Shown here: positions 14,998-23,591 of the stretch, one piece after another
How the letters are laid out: every line of letters starts with the position of its first letter
How positions within the stretch are numbered: position 1 is the first letter of the stretch
From: RPQJ01 sp963732375
Lineage (GTDB): Bacteria; Pseudomonadota; Gammaproteobacteria; Steroidobacterales; Steroidobacteraceae
Direction of reading: 5' to 3'
DNA: 64,000 nucleotides
Assembly (NCBI GenBank): GCA_963732375.1
Contig: CAVSZE010000015.1
Coordinates: forward strand, 310,001-374,000
Position numbers and translations under genes: made by a program
The notes under the pieces: generated by a model
Databases searched by the model: none
What the model saw: only the letters and a program-made list of their open reading frames with translations
What the model was told of the DNA's origin: nothing

Positions 14998-17454
14998 TCA
15001 ATTGATCAGCGTGACGGCGCTGCCGAGCATGGCTGCGCAGGTCGCCTTGACGACCGTCGCTGTGCGTCCTGCCGGGCAGCTGCTCCCACAGGCGGTGAGC
15101 CGCGTGATCAGCGAATCCAGTTCGTTGCGCACGTCGGTCGGATCCGGGTCGGTCCCCATGTTGGCCAGCATCATGCGATTGACCAGCGAGTCGACAACGA
15201 TCCCGCGTCCGCCGGACCCGAACGCAGTCGCGGGTGCGGCGCCGAAGTTGAAGCCCGGGAAGTACGCGGCGCGCGCCGACGTGTCGTCGACCAGCGTGTT
15301 GCAGTACTGGATCGATAGCTGCGCGATCGCCACCGGGTGCCCGGAGACGAAGGTGTCGATGCTCTCGACGGTCGGCAATGCCTGCTTGACCGTGTCGAAC
15401 GTGGTCTTCACCGCAGGAGCCTGGGAGCTCACGCCGGTCAGCCTGGACATGGTTGCGTTGATCCTGTCGAACACTCGCAGGCCGATGTCGGCGGGACGAC
15501 GCACGTCCGGGGGAGGACCCGGAGCCAGCGGCACGGGATCGAGGCGCACATTTGTGTGCGAACCGAGCACGTCGAAGGTCAGGAAGAATTCGTCGGCGTC
15601 CGGCCCCTTCTGCAGCGCGATGACCGTGCCGATCGTCGACAGCTGCTGGCCAAGCGGCCCGTACTCCGAGTCCGTGATGTTGGTGTCCAGCGTGCGGTAT
15701 GCCTGGCCAACGTCGGGTTCCGTGCCGTTGATGCCGATGCGCATGCCCGCAATGGGAATGGTACCCGGCTTCGCCGCGGGATCGAGGCTGATGAACGTCG
15801 GCTTTTCGAACAGGTAGCTGTAGCTGTCGAACTGGCTCACCGTGAACATGATGTACGACTGCGGCACGCCCACCAGGTGGCTCACCGAGAACAGCACGAA
15901 GTATTTCTCGCCAACGCCTGCGTCGAAGTTGGTCTTCACCTGTTCCTGGGTCAGCGCGCGGTTGTAGACGGCCACCAGCCTGAAGATTCCCTGGAACTGG
16001 CGGTCGCCCGATACTTCGTTGCCCAGCACAAATGCGAAGGTGTCATCCCAGTCGGCGATGTTGCCGCCGGCGGACGGATCGGCATCCCCGGTGTACTCGC
16101 CGTTGACGTAGATGCGCCGGCCGTTGACCGGGTCGTAGGTCGCGACGACGTGCTGCAGCGTAGCCTGCAGGTCTTCGTCGGCGGCGGCCGTCGTGAGCTT
16201 CGGGTCGCCAGCCTGGTCGGTGCTGCTCGACCGGTTGTAGAAATCGTAGCTGTAGAGTGTCTGGCCGAGCATGAAGTTGCGCGTGGTCGTGCCGCCCGAG
16301 TAGGAAACGATGCGCGCGTCCTCCTGTGCGACGTTGCCCGGCGCGACCCAGGCTTCGATCGTGTACTCGCCGGTGGCCGCGATCAGGTCGTGCAGCTTCC
16401 GGCTGGCGGTGGTCGAGCCCTGCGCCTTGCCGCTGCGTACATTGATGCCCCAGCCGCCCACCCAGGTCACGTCGCCGGACAGCGTGAGGTTCAGCGCCGG
16501 ATCGACGCCGCTGGTGTCGTAGGCGGCGCTGCCCCGGCCGGTCTTGAACTCCCACAAGCCGATCAGGTTGGACGTGTAGCGGTTGCCGCCGCTCGCGACG
16601 GTACCGTCGTACATGCCGAGTGCTTTCGAAAGCACCAGCGAAGGATCGACCTGAGTAGCAGACACCTGCCCGGCGAAGGCACTGATGGCCGCCTGCATCT
16701 CGTCCGCGTCAGCGGCACAATTGCTCCAGCAGTTGTGAAACTCGTTGCGCAGCCGGAGCACCAGTCGCGACTGTGCCGGGGTGTCGAGGTCGATCTTGAC
16801 CTTCGCCGCCGCGTAGGCTTCGTCCAGGTCCGCAGACGCGAAGTATGGTGACTGTGCTGCGGCCGCGGTCGGTGAGTGGCAGCGCGCGCAGTATTCCCGC
16901 ACGACCGGGTAAACGGTCGTCGAGAACAGCGCAGGCGTCGCCGGGAATGCCTTGCTGGCACCCGGATCCCTGATGACCGGCGCCTTGAGAATCACGCCCT
17001 GCACGCCACCGCCACCTGCCGCGCCGGCCCACGCGGTGATCCAGGTCGTCATGATGTCGGCACAGGCGTCGGCGCTGGCGAGCCAGCAGTTGTGGCCCCC
17101 GGCGACTTTCTGCACCAGGCGCGAATCGCGCGGGGAGGAAAGCGTGACGACGCCGTTTGCAGCAGCGTAGGCGAGGTTGATGTCGTCCTGGCGCACGAAC
17201 TGCGGGGCCTGCCCGCCGGCCACGTGGCACTTGCCGCAACGATTGGTCGCCTTGAGATTGTCCCAGAGGTTGATCTTGAAGGCCTGCACGTCGGCGGTGG
17301 CCGGCGGCGGACCGCTGTACGCGGCCGGTGTGCCACCGGAAGTGACCGGATTCTCGACCGTCTTGGCGCCGCCGCCGCAACCGCCGAGCAACAGCGCGGC
17401 GGCGCTGATGGCAGCGGCACGGATCGTCCAGGTTCGCAGGGTCGTGATGTTCAT
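14998..17454 (-). CDS. LamG-domain lipoprotein with two duplicated c-type haem modules
   Basis: An 818-residue surface or periplasmic lipoprotein (lipobox LLLGGC, Cys26). Two related modules follow: residues 55-144 with CGKCH at 73-77 and residues 178-262 with CARCH at 189-193. Each ends with a shared SRLV, an HNCW and a further Cys, so each has a haem site plus a second Cys pair. Residues about 295-510 are a LamG/concanavalin-like jellyroll (YTIEAWVAPGN, HVVATYD, GRRIYVNGEYTG). The remaining 300 residues have no recognised domain. It probably binds a polymer or partner and carries electrons. It is second in the leftward operon, 8 bases after the next haem gene. Confidence 0.82.
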   Translation of the reverse strand: MNITTLRTWTIRAAAISAAALLLGGCGGGAKTVENPVTSGGTPAAYSGPPPATADVQAFKINLWDNLKATNRCGKCHVAGGQAPQFVRQDDINLAYAAANGVVTLSSPRDSRLVQKVAGGHNCWLASADACADIMTTWITAWAGAAGGGGVQGVILKAPVIRDPGASKAFPATPALFSTTVYPVVREYCARCHSPTAAAAQSPYFASADLDEAYAAAKVKIDLDTPAQSRLVLRLRNEFHNCWSNCAADADEMQAAISAFAGQVSATQVDPSLVLSKALGMYDGTVASGGNRYTSNLIGLWEFKTGRGSAAYDTSGVDPALNLTLSGDVTWVGGWGINVRSGKAQGSTTASRKLHDLIAATGEYTIEAWVAPGNVAQEDARIVSYSGGTTTRNFMLGQTLYSYDFYNRSSSTDQAGDPKLTTAAADEDLQATLQHVVATYDPVNGRRIYVNGEYTGDADPSAGGNIADWDDTFAFVLGNEVSGDRQFQGIFRLVAVYNRALTQEQVKTNFDAGVGEKYFVLFSVSHLVGVPQSYIMFTVSQFDSYSYLFEKPTFISLDPAAKPGTIPIAGMRIGINGTEPDVGQAYRTLDTNITDSEYGPLGQQLSTIGTVIALQKGPDADEFFLTFDVLGSHTNVRLDPVPLAPGPPPDVRRPADIGLRVFDRINATMSRLTGVSSQAPAVKTTFDTVKQALPTVESIDTFVSGHPVAIAQLSIQYCNTLVDDTSARAAYFPGFNFGAAPATAFGSGGRGIVVDSLVNRMMLANMGTDPDPTDVRNELDSLITRLTACGSSCPAGRTATVVKATCAAMLGSAVTLIN

Positions 17455-17462
17455 GGCGTCCC

Positions 17463-18653
17463 CTAGTCACCCATGCAGTAGGTGGCAGCCTCGGCGAATA
17501 CTCGCTTCAGCTGGTAACCGCTGGATCTGAATGAACCGACCATCGCCTGGACCTTTGCCCGGTCCTGCGCGTCACTCGGGTCACGGAAGCAGACGGTGCG
17601 GAACACCTTCTTCACCTGGCAGCCCGCGAATGCGTCCGTGTGCGCGAGTTCCATGCCGAGCGACTTCGGGCCCTGCCCGCTGCCTGGCAGCGAGGGATCC
17701 CATCCAAGCAGCGAATTGCGGCCCTGGCGCCAGTAGTTGTCCCAGTGATCGTCCGGCGTGGAGTAGCCGGCCGGGAACGTGTCCTTGTTGTGAAAGTACT
17801 TCGGGCGCACCACGCCTTCCGAGTAGACCATCCGACCGGCCGTCTCGTCCCAGTCGTGGTAGGCAAATGCCTGGACCATCGGGTCCATGCCGCTGTGACA
17901 GCCGATGCAGTTGTTCAGGAACACGCGGCTGTCCCCTCCGGGGCTGCGGCTGACATCCTGGCGGATGCGGTCCGGCGGACGGGTCGTGTCCATCACCTGC
18001 TCGAGGTCCGTGCACAGGTGGTTGATCAGCGTGAAGCGGAACATCGCGCGGTTGGTTCCGGCGACCAGGAACGCCTCCGCGGCCGCACGCGAGGTCATCA
18101 CGCCCGCGGTCGCGCCCGGCGGCAGGCCGTTCAGAGACGACTGCGTCGTTCGCGTCAGCACGTCCTTCAGGTTCGCGCCCTGAGCCTCCAGCGCAGCATA
18201 GTGGTCGTTGTTCGCCGGTGAGTACGCCGGCACGCCGGAAGCACCGCTGCCCACGTAGAGAATGTCGTCATACAGGACGTGGTCGAACGGTACGTCGTCG
18301 CGCACCATCCCGATCACCGTCGCGACGTAGTCATTCAGCGGCGCGAAGACCGTCTGGTCGCGGTTTGTCCACGGCATCGCGAAGTTCTTCAGGGTCACGT
18401 CGTAGAAGGCGCGGTCCTGCATCGCCGTGTAGGCGGCCTGGGTCGGGCTGCCGGCCGCGATGTCGCTCGCCATCGAGGTGAGCACCGCTTCGCTGGGCGG
18501 CACGCCCGCGAGCCGGTCGTGCATGCGCTTGGCCTGGCTGCGTGCGTCAGCCAGCGATGCCGCGGGCTGCAGCGCGACGAGCATCGCGCACGCAGTCATG
18601 GCGGTCACCCGCAACTTGCAAAGCCCGTACCGTGCGAGCGTCCTGCGGCGCAT
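17463..18653 (-). CDS. Exported single-haem CxxCH protein, DUF1588-like C-terminal part
   Basis: A 396-residue protein. I start at 18653, where GGGGGGAGGA lies seven bases upstream; a longer reading from 18866 crosses the promoter region. A signal sequence covers about residues 11-36. One haem-binding CIGCH is at 249-253, inside CIGCHSGMDPMVQAFAYHD, which resembles the haem segment of DUF1588-type proteins found with DUF1592 cytochromes. The N-terminal half is alpha-helical with no recognised domain. As first gene of the leftward operon with LamG-haem, DUF1501-like, methyltransferase and ApbE genes, it is likely part of an extracytoplasmic redox complex. Confidence 0.78.
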   Translation of the reverse strand: MRRRTLARYGLCKLRVTAMTACAMLVALQPAASLADARSQAKRMHDRLAGVPPSEAVLTSMASDIAAGSPTQAAYTAMQDRAFYDVTLKNFAMPWTNRDQTVFAPLNDYVATVIGMVRDDVPFDHVLYDDILYVGSGASGVPAYSPANNDHYAALEAQGANLKDVLTRTTQSSLNGLPPGATAGVMTSRAAAEAFLVAGTNRAMFRFTLINHLCTDLEQVMDTTRPPDRIRQDVSRSPGGDSRVFLNNCIGCHSGMDPMVQAFAYHDWDETAGRMVYSEGVVRPKYFHNKDTFPAGYSTPDDHWDNYWRQGRNSLLGWDPSLPGSGQGPKSLGMELAHTDAFAGCQVKKVFRTVCFRDPSDAQDRAKVQAMVGSFRSSGYQLKRVFAEAATYCMGD

Positions 18654-18668
18654 GCAGATCCTCCCCCC

Positions 18669-18685
18669 GACCGGACCATCCGGTC
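18669..18685. promoter_or_regulatory. Inverted repeat in the divergent intergenic region
   Basis: GACCGG-ACCAT-CCGGTC is a six-base perfect inverted repeat just upstream of the ribosome site of the leftward operon, within the 203-base gap between two divergent operons. It may be an operator or leader hairpin. The rest of the gap (to 18856) must hold promoters for both directions but shows no convincing consensus boxes. Confidence 0.3.
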
Positions 18686-18856
18686 GTTGGGCGCAAATCT
18701 GGATGCTCGCGCGGCAAACGCCAAGCCGCGTGTACCGCATTGAGAGCTGCCTCACACAACAGGAGTGCGCAGGTGGTGCTGCAGGCTGCTTATGAGAAAA
18801 AGTGACCCCCCGCGGTGCCTGTGCCGCGCTCGTGCCCACCTGCCGAGGATGCTCCG

Positions 18857-21487
18857 ATGCTCGCAATTGCCCGGGATCTCAAGCATGCGCGTTGGCCGCG
18901 CCGTCGACTTGCGACCGCGCTGGTCGCAATCGTCATCGCCGGCTGCGGCGGTGGAGGCGGTGCCGGCCCGGGTAGCGGCCAGAGCCCCGACCCGATCGTG
19001 CTCGACTTCCCGATCGCATACGTCAAGCGGCCCGTACCGACCGGGAACGCGGCAAGCGTCGACGCGCGGCAGCTGCTCGACTTCGAGCCGGGCGCCGACC
19101 TTTACGTGCGTGATCGTGCCTCACCGTCGGCCAGCGAGCGCAACGTAACCGGTGAACTGACACAGGGCATGGGTGAGGTGCGCGACATCGAGCCTTCATA
19201 CGACGGTACCAAGCTGGTGTTCGCAATGCACCGCCCGCTGGTTGACGGCGCCGAACCCGACCAGCAACCAACCTGGGAAATCTGGGAATACATCGTTGCG
19301 AGCGACGAACTGCATCGCGTCGTCGATTCGGACACCGTAGCCCGCCAGGGCAATGACGTGGCTCCGCACTACCTGCCGGACGGCCGCATCGTGTTCAGCT
19401 CGACCCGGCAGCGCCAGTCGAAGGCCATCCTGCTCGACGAAGGCAAGCCGCAGTTCGATGCGCAGGACGAGGACCGCCGCGAACCTGCGTTCGTGCTTCA
19501 CGTCATGGACACCGATGGCGGCAACGTCCACCAGATCTCGTTCAACCAGAGCCATGACCTCGACCCGGCAGTCCTCGACGACGGCCGCGTCGTCTTCAGC
19601 CGCTGGGACGGCGCGCCCGGTCACGACGAACTGAGCATCTATGCGATGCGTCCTGACGGCTCCAACCTCGAACTGCTGTATGGCGCCAACAGCCACATGA
19701 CCGGGACGGACGACACCGAAATCCAGTTCCTGGACCCGCGCCAGATGGGAAGCGGGCACCTGCTGGTGCGCGCCCAGCCGATGGTCGCCCCCGAGCGGGG
19801 TGGCGAACTGCTCGACATCGACGTATCGAACTACGTGGACAACACGCAACCGACGGCTCCGAACGCCGGCGTGCTGTCGGGTCCGGCGCAGCTTGCCGCG
19901 ACGATCAATGTCGTCAGCACGATTCCCGGGCCGTCCCCGGGCGGCCGCTACCAGGCGGCTTTCCCGCTGCGCGACGGTACCGGCCGCCTGCTGGTGAGCT
20001 GGACCCAGTGCCGGCTGCTCGAAGCGGCCATGATCGTTCCCTGTACGGCGGATCGTCTTGCGGCCCCGGGCGCGACCCCTGCCCCGCCGCTGTATGGGAT
20101 CTGGATGTACGACCCCGCGAACCGCACCCAGTTGCCGGTTGCACGCCCCGTCGAGGGCGTCATGTATACCGACATCGTCGCGCTGCAGCCGGTCGCACTG
20201 CCACCGGTGCTGCTCGACCGCGTGGCCGGGGTCGACTTCGATGCCGATCTCGAGTCCGAGAGTGTCGGCATACTGGACATTCGCAGTGTGTACGACATCG
20301 ACGGCGTGGATACCGCTCCCGGCGGCATTGCAGCGCTGGCCGACCCGGCGCGCACCACGGCCAACCAGCGCCCGGCGCGGTTCCTACGTCTCGAGAAAGT
20401 CGTCAGCATGCCGGACCGCGACGTGCGTGATTTCCGCGGCAGCGCGTTCGGGGTCACTTCGGCCTTCGGCATGCGTGAAGTGCTGGGCTATGCGCCGATC
20501 GAGCCGGATGGCTCGGTCAGGGTAAAGGTCCCCGCCAACGTCGCCTTTGCGATCGCGCTGCTCGATGCGAACGGCCGGCGAATCGGACCGCAGCACAACA
20601 ACTGGCTGCAGCTGCGCGCGGGGGAAGAACTGCGCTGCAACGGCTGTCACGATCCGGCGAGCGGGCTGTCGCACGGGCGAAGCAACCTGTTCGACGCTGC
20701 CTACGCGGGTGCCGCGACCACCGGCCTGCCTTTCCCGAATTCGAACCCGGCGCTGTTCGCGGACTTCGGCGAAACGATGGCGCAGGTGCGCGCACGCATC
20801 AGCTGCCAGACCGACTGCGCCGCGCTGAAGCCGAGCACCAGCGTCGTGTTCGAGGACGTGTGGACCGACCCGGTTGCCGCAGGGCGCCCGGCGGACGCGC
20901 CGTTTGAATACAGCTACGCCGACCTCGCGACCCCAGCGCCGACCTCGCCGGAGTGCGTGCCGTCCTGGCACGCCGGCTGCCGGATAACGATTCACTACGA
21001 ACAGCACATTCACCCGCTGTGGAGCGTCCCGCGCGTCACGTTCGACGTGGACGGCGTGACCGTGCTCAAGGACGATACGTGCACCAGCTGCCACTCGCGG
21101 GTCTCGGTGGCCGGCGAGGCCCAGGTGCCCCCGGGCCAGCTCGAACTGACCGACGGACCGTCGGCCGACCAGCCGGACCAGTTCCATGCCTATCGCGAGC
21201 TGCTCGCCACGGACAACGAGCAGGAACTGGTCGGCGGGGTGCTGCAGGACCGCCTGGTACAGGTCGGCGTGGACCCGGTCACCGGTGATCCACAGTTCGC
21301 ACCGGTGCCGGTAGCGTCGTCCCTCCAGGCGGGCAGCGCAAACGCATCTGTGACCTTCTTCTCAAGATTCGCGCCGGGCGGCACCCACGAGGGCCGCCTT
21401 TCGGCAGCGGAGTTGAGGCTCGTCTCAGAATGGGTTGACGAAGGTGCCCAGTATTTCAATGACCCGTTCGTCGCGCCGGTCAATTGA
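18857..21487 (+). CDS. HzsA-like lipoprotein with beta-propeller repeats and two CxxCH motifs
   Basis: An 876-residue lipoprotein. The start at 18857 has GAGGA seven bases upstream and gives a signal with lipobox VIAGC; an in-frame ATG at 18815 would add 14 residues before it. The first half contains PD40/TolB-type blades (DIEPSYDGTKLVFAMHRP, YLPDGRIVFSSTRQ, AVLDDGRVVFSRWDG). The second half holds CNGCH at 594-598 and CTSCH at 742-746. This plan matches proteins related to the alpha subunit of hydrazine synthase, but such relatives occur in many non-anammox bacteria, so hydrazine chemistry is not implied. It heads the rightward operon. Confidence 0.8.
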   Translation: MLAIARDLKHARWPRRRLATALVAIVIAGCGGGGGAGPGSGQSPDPIVLDFPIAYVKRPVPTGNAASVDARQLLDFEPGADLYVRDRASPSASERNVTGELTQGMGEVRDIEPSYDGTKLVFAMHRPLVDGAEPDQQPTWEIWEYIVASDELHRVVDSDTVARQGNDVAPHYLPDGRIVFSSTRQRQSKAILLDEGKPQFDAQDEDRREPAFVLHVMDTDGGNVHQISFNQSHDLDPAVLDDGRVVFSRWDGAPGHDELSIYAMRPDGSNLELLYGANSHMTGTDDTEIQFLDPRQMGSGHLLVRAQPMVAPERGGELLDIDVSNYVDNTQPTAPNAGVLSGPAQLAATINVVSTIPGPSPGGRYQAAFPLRDGTGRLLVSWTQCRLLEAAMIVPCTADRLAAPGATPAPPLYGIWMYDPANRTQLPVARPVEGVMYTDIVALQPVALPPVLLDRVAGVDFDADLESESVGILDIRSVYDIDGVDTAPGGIAALADPARTTANQRPARFLRLEKVVSMPDRDVRDFRGSAFGVTSAFGMREVLGYAPIEPDGSVRVKVPANVAFAIALLDANGRRIGPQHNNWLQLRAGEELRCNGCHDPASGLSHGRSNLFDAAYAGAATTGLPFPNSNPALFADFGETMAQVRARISCQTDCAALKPSTSVVFEDVWTDPVAAGRPADAPFEYSYADLATPAPTSPECVPSWHAGCRITIHYEQHIHPLWSVPRVTFDVDGVTVLKDDTCTSCHSRVSVAGEAQVPPGQLELTDGPSADQPDQFHAYRELLATDNEQELVGGVLQDRLVQVGVDPVTGDPQFAPVPVASSLQAGSANASVTFFSRFAPGGTHEGRLSAAELRLVSEWVDEGAQYFNDPFVAPVN

Positions 21488-21491
21488 GTCA

Positions 21492-22232
21492 ATGCACCGA
21501 ATCCTTTTCACTGGCCTGCTGCTGCTTTCCTCGCTGGCTCCTCACGGAGCAGGCGCAGCGAGCACAGAGACCGTCGTCGTGCAGGACCCGTACATCGACC
21601 TGCACAGCGGGCCCGGTCGAGGCTTTCCCGTGACCCAGGTGGTCGAGCGCGGCGCCGACGTGGTGCTGCTGCGCCAGCGCACGGACTGGGTAAAGGTTCG
21701 CACCGATCGCGGCCGCGAAGGCTGGGTGAATCGCAAGCAGCTCGAGAGAACGCTCTCCCCGGAAGGCGAGGAGGTGCGGCTCCCCGGCCCCAGCCCCGAC
21801 GCCCGGGTCGCGCACCGCTGGGAAGTCGGCGTCGGCGCAGGCGACTTCGGCGGTGCGGACACCGTGGCCGTCACCGGCTCATACATGCTGACTGACTCGC
21901 TGTTCGTGCGCGCCGACGTCTCCCAGGTACTCGGGGAGTATTCGACCGGCTGGCTGGGCACCGTGGGCATCGGCCACACCTTCATGCCGCAGCGGCGGGT
22001 GTCGCCGTTCGTCTCGATCGGCGGCGGTGTCGTCTACGTGGACCCGAATGCGACGCTGGTTCAGACCAGCAACCGAACCAACTCGGTTGCCTACGCGGGT
22101 GCCGGCCTGCGTGGCTACCTGAGTGACCGATTCCTGCTGCAGGCAGAGTACCGCCAGTTCGTGATCTTCATGGACACCAACGATAACGAGGTCATCAACG
22201 AATGGACCGTCGGCTTCAACTATTTCTTCTGA
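21492..22232 (+). CDS. SH3-domain and outer-membrane beta-barrel protein
   Basis: A 246-residue protein starting four bases after the HzsA-like gene. I use the ATG at 21492, which opens a signal peptide (MHRILFTGLLLLSSLAP, cleavage near AGAA). Residues about 25-85 are a bacterial SH3 domain (DLHSGPGRGFPV, GWVNRKQLE). Residues 105-246 are alternating hydrophobic strands typical of an eight-stranded barrel, ending in Phe (VGFNYFF), the usual outer-membrane sorting signal. The SH3 part likely faces the periplasm. Its stop lies 31 bases inside the next gene. Confidence 0.82.
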   Translation: MHRILFTGLLLLSSLAPHGAGAASTETVVVQDPYIDLHSGPGRGFPVTQVVERGADVVLLRQRTDWVKVRTDRGREGWVNRKQLERTLSPEGEEVRLPGPSPDARVAHRWEVGVGAGDFGGADTVAVTGSYMLTDSLFVRADVSQVLGEYSTGWLGTVGIGHTFMPQRRVSPFVSIGGGVVYVDPNATLVQTSNRTNSVAYAGAGLRGYLSDRFLLQAEYRQFVIFMDTNDNEVINEWTVGFNYFF

Positions 22233-22867
22233 ACGTCGCGGTCGCTGCCGGCGCACACCTGCTGCCCTCCGCGGCACTTGCGCAGGACGCCGTCGGCGCG
22301 TCCGCCGATGCACCCCAGGTGGTCGAGCCCAAGGTCGCCCGGCGCGAGGTCAAGGTATCGGCGATCGACACCGAGAACTTCGAGGCGGGCCTGTTTATCG
22401 GTACCGTCAGCATCGAGGACTTCGGCTCGAGCTTCCTGTACGGCGGGCGATTCGCCTACCACTTCACCGAGGACGTCTTTGCCGAGGCAACGATCGGGTC
22501 GGCCAAGGCGGGCAAGACCAGCTACGAGGACCTGAGCGGCTCGGCGGAACTCCTCACCGACAGCCAACGCCAGTACACGTACTACGACGTGGCCATCGGC
22601 TGGAACGCCCTGCCGGGCGAGGTGTTCTTCGGCGGCAAGCACGCGATGCCGAGCGCGGTCTACCTGACACTCGGTGTCGGCAGCACGAGGTTCGGTGGCG
22701 ACGATCACTTCACCGTGACGCCGGGCGTCGGATTCCGGCTGCTGATGACGGACTGGCTGGCCGCGCACGTGGACGCAAGGGACCAGATGTTCAACAGCGC
22801 CCTTCTGGGCAACAGCAAGCTGACCCAGAACATGCAGTTCAGCTTCAGCCTCACGGCATTCTTCTGA
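22202..22867 (+). CDS. Outer-membrane beta-barrel protein
   Basis: A 221-residue protein with a signal peptide (about 1-27, ending ALAQ) and a mature part of amphipathic beta strands (FEAGLFIGTVSIEDFGSSF, YTYYDVAIGWNALPG) ending SFSLTAFF, with the terminal Phe used for barrel insertion. It overlaps the preceding barrel gene by 31 bases and is very probably co-translated with it. The two barrels are similar in size but not obvious duplicates. Function unknown; by context an outer-membrane part of the haem/DUF4266 system. Confidence 0.8.
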   Translation: MDRRLQLFLLNVAVAAGAHLLPSAALAQDAVGASADAPQVVEPKVARREVKVSAIDTENFEAGLFIGTVSIEDFGSSFLYGGRFAYHFTEDVFAEATIGSAKAGKTSYEDLSGSAELLTDSQRQYTYYDVAIGWNALPGEVFFGGKHAMPSAVYLTLGVGSTRFGGDDHFTVTPGVGFRLLMTDWLAAHVDARDQMFNSALLGNSKLTQNMQFSFSLTAFF

Positions 22868-22881
22868 CAGTGGAGCACGTC

Positions 22882-23361
22882 ATGCGCGCCATCCGCCCGT
22901 TTGCAGCCACCGTGATCCTCGCCGCCATGGCGAGCAGCGCGCACGCGGCGACCCCGGCTTTCACGCTGCCCGCCCGCGACGGCGGCAACCTGAGCCTGGA
23001 AGAACTGAAAGGCCAGGTCGTGATGATCAATTTCTGGGCCACGTGGTGCGGCCCCTGCAGGCAGGAAATGCCCTTGCTCGAGCAGATCCAGACAAAGTAC
23101 GAACCGCTGGGCTTCACGCTGGTGGGCATCAACGTCGAGCCTGACAGCGCCGCAGCGCAGGAATGGCTGGCGAAGGTACCGGTCAGCTTCCCGATCCTGT
23201 TCGACCGCAAGAACCAAGTTGCCGAGTCGTTCGGCGTCGAGGGCATGCCGAGCTCGGTCTTCATCGACCGCGCCGGCAACGTGCGCTACGTGCATCGCGG
23301 CTATCGGCCCGGCGACGAGGCAAAGTACGCGGACATTGTCCGCAGCCTGGTGAAGGAGTGA
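22882..23361 (+). CDS. TlpA/ResA-family periplasmic thioredoxin
   Basis: A 159-residue thioredoxin-fold protein with signal peptide (cleavage near AHAA) and the classic active site FWATWCGPC near residue 50; cis-proline in EGMPSSVFID. The ATG at 22882 has GGAG eight bases upstream; a GTG at 22870 is possible but would place the start on top of that site. Such proteins reduce periplasmic disulfides, often for cytochrome c maturation. Here it stands directly before a lipoprotein with two C-terminal cysteines, so that lipoprotein or the CxxCH proteins are candidate substrates. Confidence 0.92.
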   Translation: MRAIRPFAATVILAAMASSAHAATPAFTLPARDGGNLSLEELKGQVVMINFWATWCGPCRQEMPLLEQIQTKYEPLGFTLVGINVEPDSAAAQEWLAKVPVSFPILFDRKNQVAESFGVEGMPSSVFIDRAGNVRYVHRGYRPGDEAKYADIVRSLVKE

Positions 23362-23366
23362 AGCGG

Positions 23367-23591
23367 ATGATCCTGGTGCGTGCCATGGCATTGCTGGCGC
23401 TGGCAGGCCTGGCCGGTTGCAGCGGCGTCGAGCCGTGGGTCAAGCCGTATGAGCGGCAGAACTTTGCCGACCTGATCATGAGCCCCGATCGCGACCCGGT
23501 CTCGCAGGCCTACATCGAGCACGTATACGAGGCTCGGGAAGGCGCGCGTGGCGCGCTCGGCGGAAGTGGAGGCGGCTGTGGCTGCAACTGA
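23367..23591 (+). CDS. DUF4266 small lipoprotein with Cys-containing C-terminus
   Basis: A 74-residue lipoprotein. The ATG at 23367 follows the TlpA stop by five bases with AAGGAG upstream. Lipobox LAGC gives lipidated Cys18. After a short conserved centre (WVKPYERQNFADLIM) the protein ends in a Gly-rich tail, GGSGGGCGCN, with cysteines at 71 and 73. This is the DUF4266 pattern. The family is uncharacterised; the terminal CGC suggests a metal site, a disulfide or a modified end. It overlaps the DUF3570 gene. Confidence 0.88.
   Translation: MILVRAMALLALAGLAGCSGVEPWVKPYERQNFADLIMSPDRDPVSQAYIEHVYEAREGARGALGGSGGGCGCN

Noticed and set aside
18857..21487. Hydrazine synthase and an anammox role
   Set aside because: Only one HzsA-like protein is present, with no beta/gamma subunits or hydrazine dehydrogenase; relatives occur widely outside anammox bacteria.
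23163..23366. N-terminal extension of the DUF4266 frame
   Set aside because: Shadow of the TlpA gene; ATG 23367 has a ribosome site and opens the lipoprotein signal.
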